Positions 43,855 through 52,307 of a stretch of 64,000 nt of DNA are shown piece after piece; the stretch's first letter is position 1; each line of letters begins with the position of its first letter. The position numbers were made by a program, and so were the translations under genes. Source of the stretch: Palsa-504 sp963767565 (lineage in GTDB: Bacteria; Actinomycetota; Actinomycetes; Streptosporangiales; Streptosporangiaceae). Below the pieces are notes generated by a model. The model was not told where the DNA came from. It made no database searches and worked only from the letters and a program-made list of their open reading frames with translations. The stretch is taken from contig CAVYEG010000009.1 in the NCBI GenBank assembly GCA_963767565.1, forward strand, positions 303,454 through 367,453, read 5' to 3'.

Positions 43855-44297
43855 GTTGACTCCTATATCCGCTTGCAGGCGGCCGTGTTGCGGGCCGCGC
43901 ACCGGGGCGGGTCCTCCTGCCTTCGCGGCTGCGACGCTCAGGCGGCGCGCCGCCGGGCAGCGCGCGCGGCAGCGGCGCGGCCGATCCCTGGCTCTGGCCG
44001 GCCGGCCAGGCCGCGGGCGGCGGGCCAGCAGCGGGAGGAGAAGTGGCGCCGGGGCGGCGGGGGCGGCGGGCCCAGCGACCGACGCAGCGAGACTAGCCAC
44101 CGGCTCACGCTGGAACGCTTCATGACTTCATAATCAGCTAAATGATTTAACTTGTCAAGGTCTACGACGGACCGGCCTTCTGGCCAGCAGACCCGCTGGG
44201 GCACAGGGTTTTCGCTGCGCGGCGAAGGACCGCTGTCCGGGGCGGTGCACCACGCTCCGTTCGGCAGAAAGGTCTTGATCTTCCCTGGTCGCGACGG
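43855..44297. other. Gene-poor stretch with one operator-like island
   Basis: I see no convincing gene here: the open frames are Ala/Arg/Pro-rich and unlike proteins. It holds operator-like site 13 and, at 44247-44270, a 24-bp sequence matching 22 of 24 bases with 59205-59228. A short minus-strand frame starting at 44123 just downstream of the operator-like site cannot be excluded as a leader gene. Confidence 0.5.
44146..44159 (+). promoter_or_regulatory. AT-rich operator-like site 13 (TTTAACTTGTCAAG)
   Basis: Orphan site with no clear adjacent start codon; the nearest downstream gene on the minus strand is GntR regulator 2, 388 bp away. Confidence 0.45.
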
Positions 44298-44804
44298 TCA
44301 GGGAGTTGCTGCCGGCTGCTGGTAGCCGCGGCCGCGGATCAGCCGGACCGGGGTGTAGACCAGCACGTCCTCGCCGCGCTGGTTGCGGATGCTGTTCGTG
44401 GTGGTGACCACGCCCCGCTGCCCGGTGCTCGCCGCCCGGGCCTGGGTCACCTCGACGACCACGTGAATGGTGTCCCCCACGTAGGCGGGCCGCTTGATGG
44501 TCAGGTCCATGGACATGAACGCCAGGCCGGTCGTGTTGACCACGTTGGTCTGGATGACAAGCCCCTCGCCGAGGCAGTAGACCAGGGCGCCGGGGACCAG
44601 CCGCCCGGTGTACCCGCCCGCGGCGGCGTGCGAGGCGTCCAGGAACAGCGCCTCGCTAAAGCCGCCCCAGGTGACGAACGTGATCAGGTCGGTCTCGGTG
44701 ATGGTGCGGGCCGCGGTGCGGAACGCGCTGCCGACGGCCATCTCCTCCCAGGTCTGGCCCCGGGCCAGCAGCGGCGGGTAGGTGGGATCCGGGTGCGTGG
44801 TCAT
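44298..44804 (-). CDS. MaoC-like hotdog dehydratase
   Basis: Single hotdog protein of 168 residues in the MaoC/(R)-hydratase group: RGQTWEEMAVGSAFRTAARTITETDLITFVTWGG, HAAAGGYTGRLVPGALVYCLGEGL. The classical D-x-N-P-x-H hydratase motif is only partly kept (SEALFLDASHA), so activity may differ (for example mesaconyl-type or bile-acid-type dehydratase). AGGAG is 6 nt upstream of the ATG at 44804, preferred over an ATG 13 codons earlier. It is divergent from the tandem dehydrogenase with the best operator-like site between them. Confidence 0.83.
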   Translation of the reverse strand: MTTHPDPTYPPLLARGQTWEEMAVGSAFRTAARTITETDLITFVTWGGFSEALFLDASHAAAGGYTGRLVPGALVYCLGEGLVIQTNVVNTTGLAFMSMDLTIKRPAYVGDTIHVVVEVTQARAASTGQRGVVTTTNSIRNQRGEDVLVYTPVRLIRGRGYQQPAATP

Positions 44805-44852
44805 GGTGCCGCTCCTGAGCTCAGCCGGGACATCACAGGTCATCTAAGATAG

Positions 44853-44866
44853 TATAACTAGTTGTA
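44853..44866 (+). promoter_or_regulatory. AT-rich operator-like site 14 (TATAACTAGTTGTA), best palindrome
   Basis: Fits TnnAACnnGTTnnA at every defined position, the form I recall for KstR-type TetR operators. Located 49 bp from the MaoC start (44804) and 28 bp before the dehydrogenase start (44894), so it can govern both. Confidence 0.6.
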
Positions 44867-44893
44867 TTATTTTACTGTAGGTCTGGAGGACGG

Positions 44894-47359
44894 ATGAAGT
44901 TTCTGTTCACGGATGAGCAGCTGGAGCTGCGGGCCGCGGTACGCGACTTCCTGGCCCGCAAGTCGGCGGAGGAGGCCGTGCGCCGGCTGATGGCCACGCC
45001 CGGCGGCTACGACCCAGCGGTCTGGCAGCAGATGAGCGACCAGCTCGGGCTGCAGGGCATGGCCGTTCCCGAGGAGTACGGCGGGGCCGGGTTCGGCTAC
45101 CTCGAGCTCGGCATCGTCTTCGAGGAGATGGGCCGGGCGCTGCTGTGCGCGCCGTACCTGTCCAGCGTGGCGCTGGCCACCGAGGCGCTGCTGCGCTGCA
45201 CCGACGAGGCGGCCAGGAAGGACCTGCTGCCCGGGCTGGCCACCGGCCGGACCATAGGCACGCTGGCCCTGCTCGAGCAGCCGGGCCGGTGGGACGAGGC
45301 AGGCGCAAGGACGCGGGCCAGCCGGAGCGGGTCGGGGTGGGTGCTGGACGGCAGCAAGCGGTTCGTGATTGATGGCCATATCGCCGGCCTGATCATGGTC
45401 GGCGCCCGCACGCCGGCCGGCGTCGGCCTGTTCGCGGTGGACGGCGCGGCGCCGGGCCTGCGCCGGGTGCCGGTTCCGACGCTCGACCAGACCCGCAAGC
45501 AGGCGCATCTGGAGTTCGCCGGGACACCGGCCCGGCTGATCGGCGACGAGGCTGACGGCTGGCGGGTGCTCCGCCGGGTCCTGCAGGTCGCCGCCATCCT
45601 GCTGGCCGCCGAGCAGGTCGGCGGCGCCTCCCGGGCCCTGGACATGGCCGCCGGGTACGCCGCCACGCGGGTCCAGTTCGGGCGGCCGATCGGCTCATTC
45701 CAGGCCATCAAGCACATGTGCGCGGACATGCTGACTGAGGCGGAAGCGGCCCGCTCGGCGGCCTATCAGGGCCTGTGGGCGCTGGCCGCCGGCCGCGAGG
45801 ACGTGCCGCTGGCGGCCAGCGTGGCCAAGGTGTACTGCTCGGCGGCGTACTGCCGGATCGCGGGCGACGCCATACAGGTGCACGGCGGCATCGGCTTCAC
45901 CTGGGAGCATCCGGCTCACCTGTACTTCAAGCGGGCCAAGGCCAGCGAGGCGATGTTCGGCACCCCCGGGTACCACCGGGACCTGCTCGCGTTGCGGTTG
46001 GGATTGGTTTCGAGCGAGCCGGAGGGGCGCGGCGTCGCCTGGACTGAGGAGCGAGGAACGAGCGACGAGGGAAGGCGACGCCTTAAGGCGCCCCGGAGGC
46101 GAGCGGAAGATACTGATATCGAGATCCGCGCTGAGGACCGGCCGTTCGCCGATGAGGTACGGCGCTGGCTGGACGAGCACCTGACCGGCGAGTTCGCGGC
46201 GCACCGCGGGGTGGGTGGCCCCGACGACTCGGCCGCCTGGGACGTCCGGCTGCGCTGGGAGCAGGAGCTGTCGGCCGGCCGCTGGCTGGGGCTCACCTGG
46301 CCGCCGGAGTACGGCGGGCGCGGCGCGACCCTGGCGCAGGCGATCATCTTCGAGTACCTCTACGCCCGCGCGCAGGCGCCGTACCGCCTGGGCATCCAGG
46401 GGCAGGACCTGTTCGGGCCGACCCTGCTGATGTTCGGCACGCCGGAGCAGAAGGCCAGGTTCCTGCCGAAGATCCTGGCCGCCGAGGAGTTCTGGGGGCA
46501 GGGCTTCAGCGAGCCGGACGCCGGGTCCGACCTGGCCTCGGTGCGCACCCGGGCGCGGCTAGTGAAGGGGGATGGGGAGGCGGGTGGGGGTGAGTGGGTG
46601 ATCGACGGGCAGAAGATCTGGATGACCTTCGGCGCGTCCGCGGACTGGCTGTACGTGCTGTGCCGGACCGATCCGGCCGCGTCCCGGCACCGGGGGCTGT
46701 CCCTGCTGCTGGTGCCCGCTCACCAGCGCGGCGTGCAGGTCCGGCCGATCACCAACATGCTCGGCGACGGCGGGTTCTGCGAGGTCTTCTTCGACTCGGC
46801 CCGGACCGCTGCGGACCTGATCGTCGGCGCGCCGGGCGACGGGTGGAAGGTGGCCATGGCGGCGCTCGGCGTGGAGCGCGGCACCCTGCTCATGCCGCAG
46901 CAGCTCGGGTTCGAGCGGGAGGCGGAGCACGTGCTGCGGCTGGCCAGGGACCGGGCCGCCGGCGGGGACCTCGCCGGTGCCGACGGGCTCCTGGCCGGCT
47001 CGGGCGGCCTCGGCCACCGGCTGGTGGACGCGTGGATCGCGGTCCGGCTGATGCGCGTCACCGCGTTGCGCACGATCGGCGAGCTGGTCGCGGGCCGAGC
47101 CCCGGGCGCGCAGGCGGCCACGGCCAAGCTGTACGCCTCGGTCCAGCATCAGCGGCTGCTCGAGCTGGCCACCGAGCTGCTCGCCGAGGACGCGGCCGTG
47201 ACCGGTGACGGTTACGCCCTGGAGCCGCTGCAGCGGGCGTTCCTGCTGTCGCGGGCCGAGACGATCTACGGCGGCAGCAGCCAGATCCAGCGGAACATCA
47301 TCGGCGAGCGGATCCTCGGCCTGCCCAGGGAACCCCGTCCAGCCGCAAGCCAGCCATGA
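44894..47359 (+). CDS. Tandem-fused acyl-CoA dehydrogenase (two complete ACAD units)
   Basis: Protein of 821 residues with two dehydrogenase units in one frame. Unit 1 (about 1-372): VPEEYGGAGFG, RFVIDGHIAGL, VQFGRPIGSFQAIKHMCADML, IQVHGGIGFTWEHPAHLYFKRAK. It is the short partner type, lacking a SEPDAGSD loop. Unit 2 (about 415-815): WPPEYGGRGATLAQ, FSEPDAGSDLASVRTRA, IDGQKIWMTFGAS, IYGGSSQIQRNIIGERILGLPRE. It is the full catalytic type. This copies the alpha/beta composition of FadE26/27- or FadE28/29-type heterotetramers and the fused FadE34, enzymes acting on steroid side-chain CoA esters. The 45-residue linker is encoded by a palindrome-rich segment (46031-46090). GGAGG lies 5 nt before the ATG. 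Confidence 0.9.
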   Translation: MKFLFTDEQLELRAAVRDFLARKSAEEAVRRLMATPGGYDPAVWQQMSDQLGLQGMAVPEEYGGAGFGYLELGIVFEEMGRALLCAPYLSSVALATEALLRCTDEAARKDLLPGLATGRTIGTLALLEQPGRWDEAGARTRASRSGSGWVLDGSKRFVIDGHIAGLIMVGARTPAGVGLFAVDGAAPGLRRVPVPTLDQTRKQAHLEFAGTPARLIGDEADGWRVLRRVLQVAAILLAAEQVGGASRALDMAAGYAATRVQFGRPIGSFQAIKHMCADMLTEAEAARSAAYQGLWALAAGREDVPLAASVAKVYCSAAYCRIAGDAIQVHGGIGFTWEHPAHLYFKRAKASEAMFGTPGYHRDLLALRLGLVSSEPEGRGVAWTEERGTSDEGRRRLKAPRRRAEDTDIEIRAEDRPFADEVRRWLDEHLTGEFAAHRGVGGPDDSAAWDVRLRWEQELSAGRWLGLTWPPEYGGRGATLAQAIIFEYLYARAQAPYRLGIQGQDLFGPTLLMFGTPEQKARFLPKILAAEEFWGQGFSEPDAGSDLASVRTRARLVKGDGEAGGGEWVIDGQKIWMTFGASADWLYVLCRTDPAASRHRGLSLLLVPAHQRGVQVRPITNMLGDGGFCEVFFDSARTAADLIVGAPGDGWKVAMAALGVERGTLLMPQQLGFEREAEHVLRLARDRAAGGDLAGADGLLAGSGGLGHRLVDAWIAVRLMRVTALRTIGELVAGRAPGAQAATAKLYASVQHQRLLELATELLAEDAAVTGDGYALEPLQRAFLLSRAETIYGGSSQIQRNIIGERILGLPREPRPAASQP
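46031..46090. repeat. Palindromic element in linker of fused dehydrogenase
   Basis: GGCGTCGCCT (46031-46040) pairs with AGGCGACGCC (46073-46082), and CGCCTTAAGGCG (46079-46090) is a perfect palindrome. Between them lies a GAGGAGCGAGGAACGAGCGA-type run. The encoded linker (TEERGTSDEGRRRLKAPRR) is unlike dehydrogenase sequence, suggesting an inserted intergenic repeat. Confidence 0.65.
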
Positions 47360-47420
47360 GCAGCCTGCGCCAGGGCCGGGTTGTCACCACCTGGCCGGTG
47401 GCCGCTGCCCGACGACCGGC

Positions 47421-47453
47421 TCCAGGCCCCGTTCCGAAGGAACTGGTCCTGGA
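47421..47453. terminator. Hairpin between convergent genes
   Basis: Outer stem TCCAGG/CCTGGA (47421-47426, 47448-47453) with inner stem GTTCC-GAA-GGAAC (47431-47443), in the 160-bp convergent gap between the fused dehydrogenase and the SDR. No T-tract. Confidence 0.4.
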
Positions 47454-47519
47454 GGCATGAAGCCGGGATCGTTCGGAGAATTGACCTTGACGTTGACTTG
47501 CCGCCTGGGGATCAGGCGG

Positions 47520-48290
47520 TCAGTTGCGCATGTAGGCGCCGGCCGCGACGTTAAGGGTCTCGCCGGTGATGTAGGCGGCGCGGTCGGAGGCAAGGAACGC
47601 CACCGCCTCGGCGATGTCGGCCGGGCCGGGGAGGTCGCCGAGGAGGCCGGTGGTGCCTGGCATCCCGGCCAGCAGCTGGGCGTGGTCCTCGGCGAACTTG
47701 GTGCCCTTGACCACGCCCATGGACAGGTAGACGGCGCGGATCCGGTGCGGGCCGCCCTCGTGGGCCAGGCCGCGGGTCAGGGCGGACAGGCCGCCCTTGG
47801 TCGCCGCGTACGGCGCCTCGATGCCGCCGCCGCCGACATCCGGCGCATAGCTGCCCACGTTCACGATCACCCCGCCGCCGGCCTCGCGCATCAGCGGCAT
47901 CGTGCGTCGGCACAGGTACCAGGCACCGGTGAGGTTGACCCGGACCACCCGGTCCCAGTCGGCCGGGTCATAGCCGAAGATGCTGCCGACGACATTCAGC
48001 GCCGCGTTGTTGACCAGGATCTGCACCGGGCCGAGCTCGGCGGTCACGGCGTCGACGACCCGGTCGATGTGGTCCCGGTCGCCGGCGTCCAGCGGGTAGC
48101 CAGCCACGGTGGCCGCCGGGTAGTCGGCCGCGATCGCCGCGGTCACCTTCTCGGTGCGGCCCGGGTGGATGTCGGTCACGGCCACGGTGGCGCCGCCGGC
48201 CGCCAGGCGCCGCGCCACCGCCTGCCCGATGCCGCGGCCTGCGGCCGCCGTCACCAGCGCCACCCGGCCGCCGAACTCGCTACGGTTCAC
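47520..48290 (-). CDS. SDR-family oxidoreductase
   Basis: SDR of 256 residues: TAAAGRGIGQAVA, TDIHPG after beta2, NNAALNVVGS, active-site Ser in NVGSYAPDVGGGG, and PYAATK. The C terminus ITGETLNVAAGAYMRN is normal. The GTG start overlaps the dehydrogenase stop (GTGA) and GGGAG lies upstream. It follows the dehydrogenase in one operon, so it likely oxidises the hydroxyacyl-CoA made after hydration by the nearby MaoC proteins. Confidence 0.87.
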   Translation of the reverse strand: MNRSEFGGRVALVTAAAGRGIGQAVARRLAAGGATVAVTDIHPGRTEKVTAAIAADYPAATVAGYPLDAGDRDHIDRVVDAVTAELGPVQILVNNAALNVVGSIFGYDPADWDRVVRVNLTGAWYLCRRTMPLMREAGGGVIVNVGSYAPDVGGGGIEAPYAATKGGLSALTRGLAHEGGPHRIRAVYLSMGVVKGTKFAEDHAQLLAGMPGTTGLLGDLPGPADIAEAVAFLASDRAAYITGETLNVAAGAYMRN

Positions 48291-49507
48291 TGACGTTTCT
48301 CCCTGGGCAGGCCGAGCACTGTCTCGGCGAGGATGTTGCGCTGCACCTCCGAGGCGCCGGCGTAGATCGTCCCGGCCCGGGCGTTCAGGAACGCGCCCAG
48401 CCAGGAGCCGGAGGAGTTGGGGGCGCCCGGGTCGTCGGTGCGCACCGCCCGCAGCGGGCCGCGGCCCTGCGGCACCAGCCCGTCCAGGCCCTCGATGTCC
48501 AGCGCGAGTTCGGTCGCGGCCACGTGGTACTCGCTCCAGTACAGTTTCGTGACCGAGGCCGCGGCGCCCAGCTCGGTCCCGTGCTGGACCTGGGTCAGGA
48601 CCCGGTAGCCGAGGTAGCGCATGATCTCCACCCGGGCGTAGCACCAGGCCAGCCGCTGCCTGATCAGCGGGTCGCGGTCCCGGCCGCGCTCGGCGGCCAG
48701 CGCCATCAGCCGGTCCAGCTCGGCCCGGAACAGGATCGGGTTGGTGGCGGCCTCCTCACCGCGCTCGTGGCCGAGCAGCGTCATGGCCACCGGCCAGCCC
48801 TCCCCCGGCGCTCCCACCACCAGGCCGGCGGGGGTCCGCGCGCCGGTGAAGAACACCTCGTTGAAGTCGCTGTCCCCGGTGACCTGGCGGATCGGCCTGA
48901 CCTGGACGCCGGGCTGGTCGAGCGGGCAGAGCAGGAAGGAGATGCCCCGGTGACCGCGGGCCCGCGGGTCGGTCCGGGCCAGCAGGAAGATCCAGTTGGC
49001 GCGGTGCGCCACGGAGGTCCAGATCTTCTGCCCGTCGATGACCCAGTCGGCGCCGTCCAGGGTGGCCCGGGTGGCCAGCGAGGCGAGGTCCGATCCGGCG
49101 TCCGGCTCGGAGAAGCCCTGGCACCAGCGGTCCGCGCCGGACAGGATGCGGGGCAGGAACCTGGTCTTCTGCTCCGGCGTGCCGAACCGCAGCAGCGTGC
49201 TGCCCAGCATCTTGATGCCGAACAGGTCGGTGTGCTCACCGAACGGGACGCCGGCCCGGGCCAGCTCCTCCATCAGCACCACCTGGTGCAGCCGGGACAG
49301 CCCGCGTCCGCCGTACTCCGCAGGCCAGGTGATGCCGAGCAGGCCGCGACGGTACAGCGCCTGCCGCCAGCGCGCGGCGAAGTCCTCGGCCTCCGCGCGC
49401 GCCGCGACGGCCCCGATGCCCCGCCAGCCAGGCGGCAGCTCGGCGACCAGCACGGCCCGCACCTCGGCGCGGAAGGACTCCACTTCGGGCGGATAGCTCA
49501 CGTCCAC
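48287..49507 (-). CDS. Acyl-CoA dehydrogenase (large, catalytic partner type)
   Basis: Dehydrogenase of 406 residues: ITWPAEYGGRGLSRLHQVVL, FSEPDAGSDLASLATRA, IDGQKIWTSVAHRANW, GDSDFNEVFFTGART, and the terminal IYAGASEVQRNILAETVLGLPRE. This resembles the FadE26/FadE29-type subunit and probably pairs with the short-partner dehydrogenase at 53181-54377 across the divergent promoter. The GTG start follows GAGGGAG. An operator-like site lies 51 bp upstream. Confidence 0.9.
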   Translation of the reverse strand: MDVSYPPEVESFRAEVRAVLVAELPPGWRGIGAVAARAEAEDFAARWRQALYRRGLLGITWPAEYGGRGLSRLHQVVLMEELARAGVPFGEHTDLFGIKMLGSTLLRFGTPEQKTRFLPRILSGADRWCQGFSEPDAGSDLASLATRATLDGADWVIDGQKIWTSVAHRANWIFLLARTDPRARGHRGISFLLCPLDQPGVQVRPIRQVTGDSDFNEVFFTGARTPAGLVVGAPGEGWPVAMTLLGHERGEEAATNPILFRAELDRLMALAAERGRDRDPLIRQRLAWCYARVEIMRYLGYRVLTQVQHGTELGAAASVTKLYWSEYHVAATELALDIEGLDGLVPQGRGPLRAVRTDDPGAPNSSGSWLGAFLNARAGTIYAGASEVQRNILAETVLGLPREKRQ

Positions 49508-49557
49508 GGGGCTCCCTCGGCTGGACTGCCTGCACTGGCGGGCTAGCGCTTAATTAG

Positions 49558-49571
49558 TATAACAGGTAATC
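49558..49571 (+). promoter_or_regulatory. AT-rich operator-like site 15 (TATAACAGGTAATC)
   Basis: Between the divergent starts at 49507 and 49610, serving both catabolic operons. Confidence 0.45.
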
Positions 49572-49609
49572 TATTTTTACCCATCTGTCGGAATACCCCT
49601 GGGAGTGCC

Positions 49610-51076
49610 ATGGGAGGCCTGATCGGCTACGGCGCCTACATTCCGTACTACCGGCTGGAACGCAGCCGGATAGCCGGAGTGCTCGGCAGCGGCGGCGGCC
49701 GCGGCACCCGTTCGGTGGCCGCCTACGACGAGGACACCACGTCGATGGCGGTCGAGGCCGGCCGGGCCGCGCTGGCCCGGGGGGACTGCGGCCCGGGCCG
49801 GGAGGCCGTGCGGCAGCTTTTCTTCGCCACCACCGGGCCGGCCTACGCGGACAAGACCAACGCCACGGCGGTACACGCGGCGCTGCGGCTGCCCGCCGAG
49901 GCGCTCGCGGTGGACATGGCCGGCGCGGTGCGCTCGGGCGTGGGCGCGCTGGTCGCCGCCGCGCAGTCGCCGGTGCCCGCCATGGCGGTGCTCAGCGATA
50001 TCCGCACCGGGCTGCCGGGCGGCGCGGACGAGCGGGACGGCGGCGACGGCGCGGCCGCGTTCGTGTTCGGCGGTGACGCGGGCTCGCGCGGGAACGTTGG
50101 TCCTCCCGGGCCGGAACTGCCGGTGCTGGCCGAGATCATCGGGCAGGGCTGCGCCACCGCCGAGTTCCTGGACCGGTGGCGGGCGCCGGGCGCCGCCGCC
50201 GCACGGGTGTGGGAGGAGCGCTTCGGCGAGCAGGCCTACGGGCCGCTGGCCGAGGCGGCGATGGCGGACGCGCTGAAGCAGGCCGGGCTCACCCCCGGCC
50301 AGGTGGACCACCTCATCGTGGCCGGGCTGCACGCCCGGGCGGTGAGCCGCACCATCCGCGCCGCGGGAGTGCCCGCCGGGGCGGTCGCCGGCCGCCTGGC
50401 GGACAGCATCGGCAACGCCGGCGCGGCGCAGCCGGGCATCCTGCTGGCCGACGTCCTGGACCGGGCCGGGCCGGACGAGACGGTGCTGCTGGTGGTGCTG
50501 GCCGACGGCGCCACGGCGCTGGCGCTGCGCACCACGCAGGCGCTGCCCACCCGCCGCCAGCCGCGGCCGGTCACGGCGCAGATCGCAGCGGGCAGCACCG
50601 CGCTCGACTATGCCGCCTTCCTGTCCTGGCGCGGGTTCCTGGACCGCGAGCCGCCCCGGCGGCCGGACCCGGACCCGGTCGCAGCGCCGCCCGCGCAGCG
50701 CCGGGCGGAATGGAAGTTCGGGCTGGTCGCGGCCAAGTGCACCCGCTGCGGCACGCGTAGCCTGCCGCCGGACCGGGTCTGCCAGCAGTGCCACGCGGTG
50801 GATGAGATGGCCCGCGAGCCGCTGGCCGACGTGCCCGCGACGGTGGCCACCTACACCGTGGACCGGCTGGCCTACACGCCAAGCCCGCCGATGCTCATGG
50901 TGGTCCTCGACTTCGACGGCGGCGGCCGGATGCGCTGCCAGCTCACCGATGCCGCCGAGGACGAGGTCCGCATCGGCCTGCGGGCCGAGATGACCTTCCG
51001 GCGGCTGGCGACCGCGGCCGGCGTGCACAACTACTTCTGGAAGGCACGGCCGGTCCGCGATGGCGCCGGTGAGTGA
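49610..51076 (+). CDS. HMG-CoA-synthase-like (thiolase fold) protein fused to DUF35 OB-fold
   Basis: Fusion protein of 488 residues. Residues about 1-340 have the HMG-CoA synthase/KAS III-like fold (GLIGYGAYIPYYRLERSRI, TTGPAYADKTNATAVHAAL, LADSIGNAGAAQPGILLADVL). The position of the catalytic Cys reads DMAGAVRSGVGAL, so no Cys nucleophile is present. Residues about 365-480 are DUF35: zinc ribbon CTRCGTRSLPPDRVCQQCH and OB-fold ATVATYTVDRL. In archaea and bacteria such proteins associate with thiolases. It heads the operon thiolase-MaoC-MaoC-dehydrogenase-ligase, so it may deliver or cleave a beta-oxidation intermediate. Function unproven. Confidence 0.83.
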   Translation: MGGLIGYGAYIPYYRLERSRIAGVLGSGGGRGTRSVAAYDEDTTSMAVEAGRAALARGDCGPGREAVRQLFFATTGPAYADKTNATAVHAALRLPAEALAVDMAGAVRSGVGALVAAAQSPVPAMAVLSDIRTGLPGGADERDGGDGAAAFVFGGDAGSRGNVGPPGPELPVLAEIIGQGCATAEFLDRWRAPGAAAARVWEERFGEQAYGPLAEAAMADALKQAGLTPGQVDHLIVAGLHARAVSRTIRAAGVPAGAVAGRLADSIGNAGAAQPGILLADVLDRAGPDETVLLVVLADGATALALRTTQALPTRRQPRPVTAQIAAGSTALDYAAFLSWRGFLDREPPRRPDPDPVAAPPAQRRAEWKFGLVAAKCTRCGTRSLPPDRVCQQCHAVDEMAREPLADVPATVATYTVDRLAYTPSPPMLMVVLDFDGGGRMRCQLTDAAEDEVRIGLRAEMTFRRLATAAGVHNYFWKARPVRDGAGE

Positions 51077-51097
51077 ACGAGCTGGGAAGGACGAGCA

Positions 51098-52306
51098 ATG
51101 GGGTCACACGGCATCAGGGACCAGGTCGCCATCGTGGGGATGGGCTGCACCGCATTCGGCGAGCACTGGGACTCCTCCACCGACGACCTGCTGATCGACT
51201 CGGCCACGGCGGCGGCCGCGTCGGCCGGCATCGGACTGGACGGCATCGACGCCTTCTGGCTGGGCACGATGGGCTCGGGCGTGTCCGGGCTGACCCTGTC
51301 GCGGCCCCTCCGGCTGCCGTACAAGCCGGTGACCAGGCTGGAGAACATGTGCGCGACCGGGTCTGAGTCGCTGCGCAACGCCTGCTACGCGGTGGCCAGC
51401 GGCGCCTACGACTGCGCCATGGCGATCGGCGTGGAGAAGCTGAAGGACTCCGGCTTCTCCGGGCTGGTGGGCTCCAACCCGCCCGGCGCCGGCGACGACG
51501 GGAAAGGCGACGCGACCGCCCCGGCCAACTTCAGCCTGCTCGCCCCGGCCTACGCGACGAAATACGGCGTCGACGAGGCCGAGATGAAAGACGTGCTGAC
51601 CAGGATCGCCTGGAAGAACCACCAGAACGGGGCGAAGAACCCGCGCGCGCAGTTCCGCAAGGAGGTGGCCATGCAGACCATCGCCGCCTCGCCGCGGGTG
51701 GCCGGGATGCTCGGCATCTTCGACTGCTCCGGGGTCTCGGACGGTTCGGCGGCGGCGATCGTGGTCCGCGCCGCTGACGCGCACCGCTACACCGACCGGC
51801 CGCTGTACGTGAAGGCGCTGTCGCTGGTGGCGGGGCCGGCCTCCGGGCTGTCCGGCACGGACTATGACTTCACTACGTTCCCCGAGGTGACGGCGTCGGC
51901 CCGGGATGCCTACCGGCAGGCGGGCATCACTGACCCGCGTGCCGAGCTGGCCCTGGCCGAGGTGCACGACTGCTTCACCCCGACCGAGCTGGTGCTGATG
52001 GAGGACCTCGGATTCGCCGAGCGCGGGCAGGGCTGGAAGGACGTGCTGTCGGGCCGCTTCGACCTGGACGGTGACCTGCCGGTGAATCCGGACGGCGGGC
52101 TGAAGGCGTTCGGCCACCCTATCGGCGCCTCCGGGCTGCGGATGATGTTCGAGGCGTGGCTGCAGCTGCGCGGGGAGGCCCCGCCGCAGCGCGCGGTGCA
52201 CACCGTCGCCGAGGGGCGCTCGCTGGCGCTCACCCACAACCTGGGCGGCGGCCCCGGGGAGTGCGTGTCGTTCGTGTCCGTGGTCGGCTCGCAGCGGGGA
52301 GCCTGA
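51098..52306 (+). CDS. SCP-x-type thiolase (acetyl-CoA acyltransferase-like)
   Basis: Thiolase of 402 residues with all catalytic elements: Cys85 in NMCATGSESLRNA, HDCFTPTE (290-297), GHPIGASG (His340) and the C-terminal Cys in GGGPGECVSFV. It cleaves a 3-oxoacyl-CoA with CoA to acetyl- or propionyl-CoA. It is the only clearly active-looking thiolase of the three in the window. GGAAGGACG lies upstream of the ATG; it is 21 bp after the HMGS-like/DUF35 gene and 1 bp before the MaoC pair. Confidence 0.92.
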   Translation: MGSHGIRDQVAIVGMGCTAFGEHWDSSTDDLLIDSATAAAASAGIGLDGIDAFWLGTMGSGVSGLTLSRPLRLPYKPVTRLENMCATGSESLRNACYAVASGAYDCAMAIGVEKLKDSGFSGLVGSNPPGAGDDGKGDATAPANFSLLAPAYATKYGVDEAEMKDVLTRIAWKNHQNGAKNPRAQFRKEVAMQTIAASPRVAGMLGIFDCSGVSDGSAAAIVVRAADAHRYTDRPLYVKALSLVAGPASGLSGTDYDFTTFPEVTASARDAYRQAGITDPRAELALAEVHDCFTPTELVLMEDLGFAERGQGWKDVLSGRFDLDGDLPVNPDGGLKAFGHPIGASGLRMMFEAWLQLRGEAPPQRAVHTVAEGRSLALTHNLGGGPGECVSFVSVVGSQRGA

Positions 52307-52307
52307 G

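Noticed and set aside
43856..44125. Possible small gene on the plus strand
   Set aside because: Ala/Arg/Gly-rich translation, no ribosome site, no conserved pattern.
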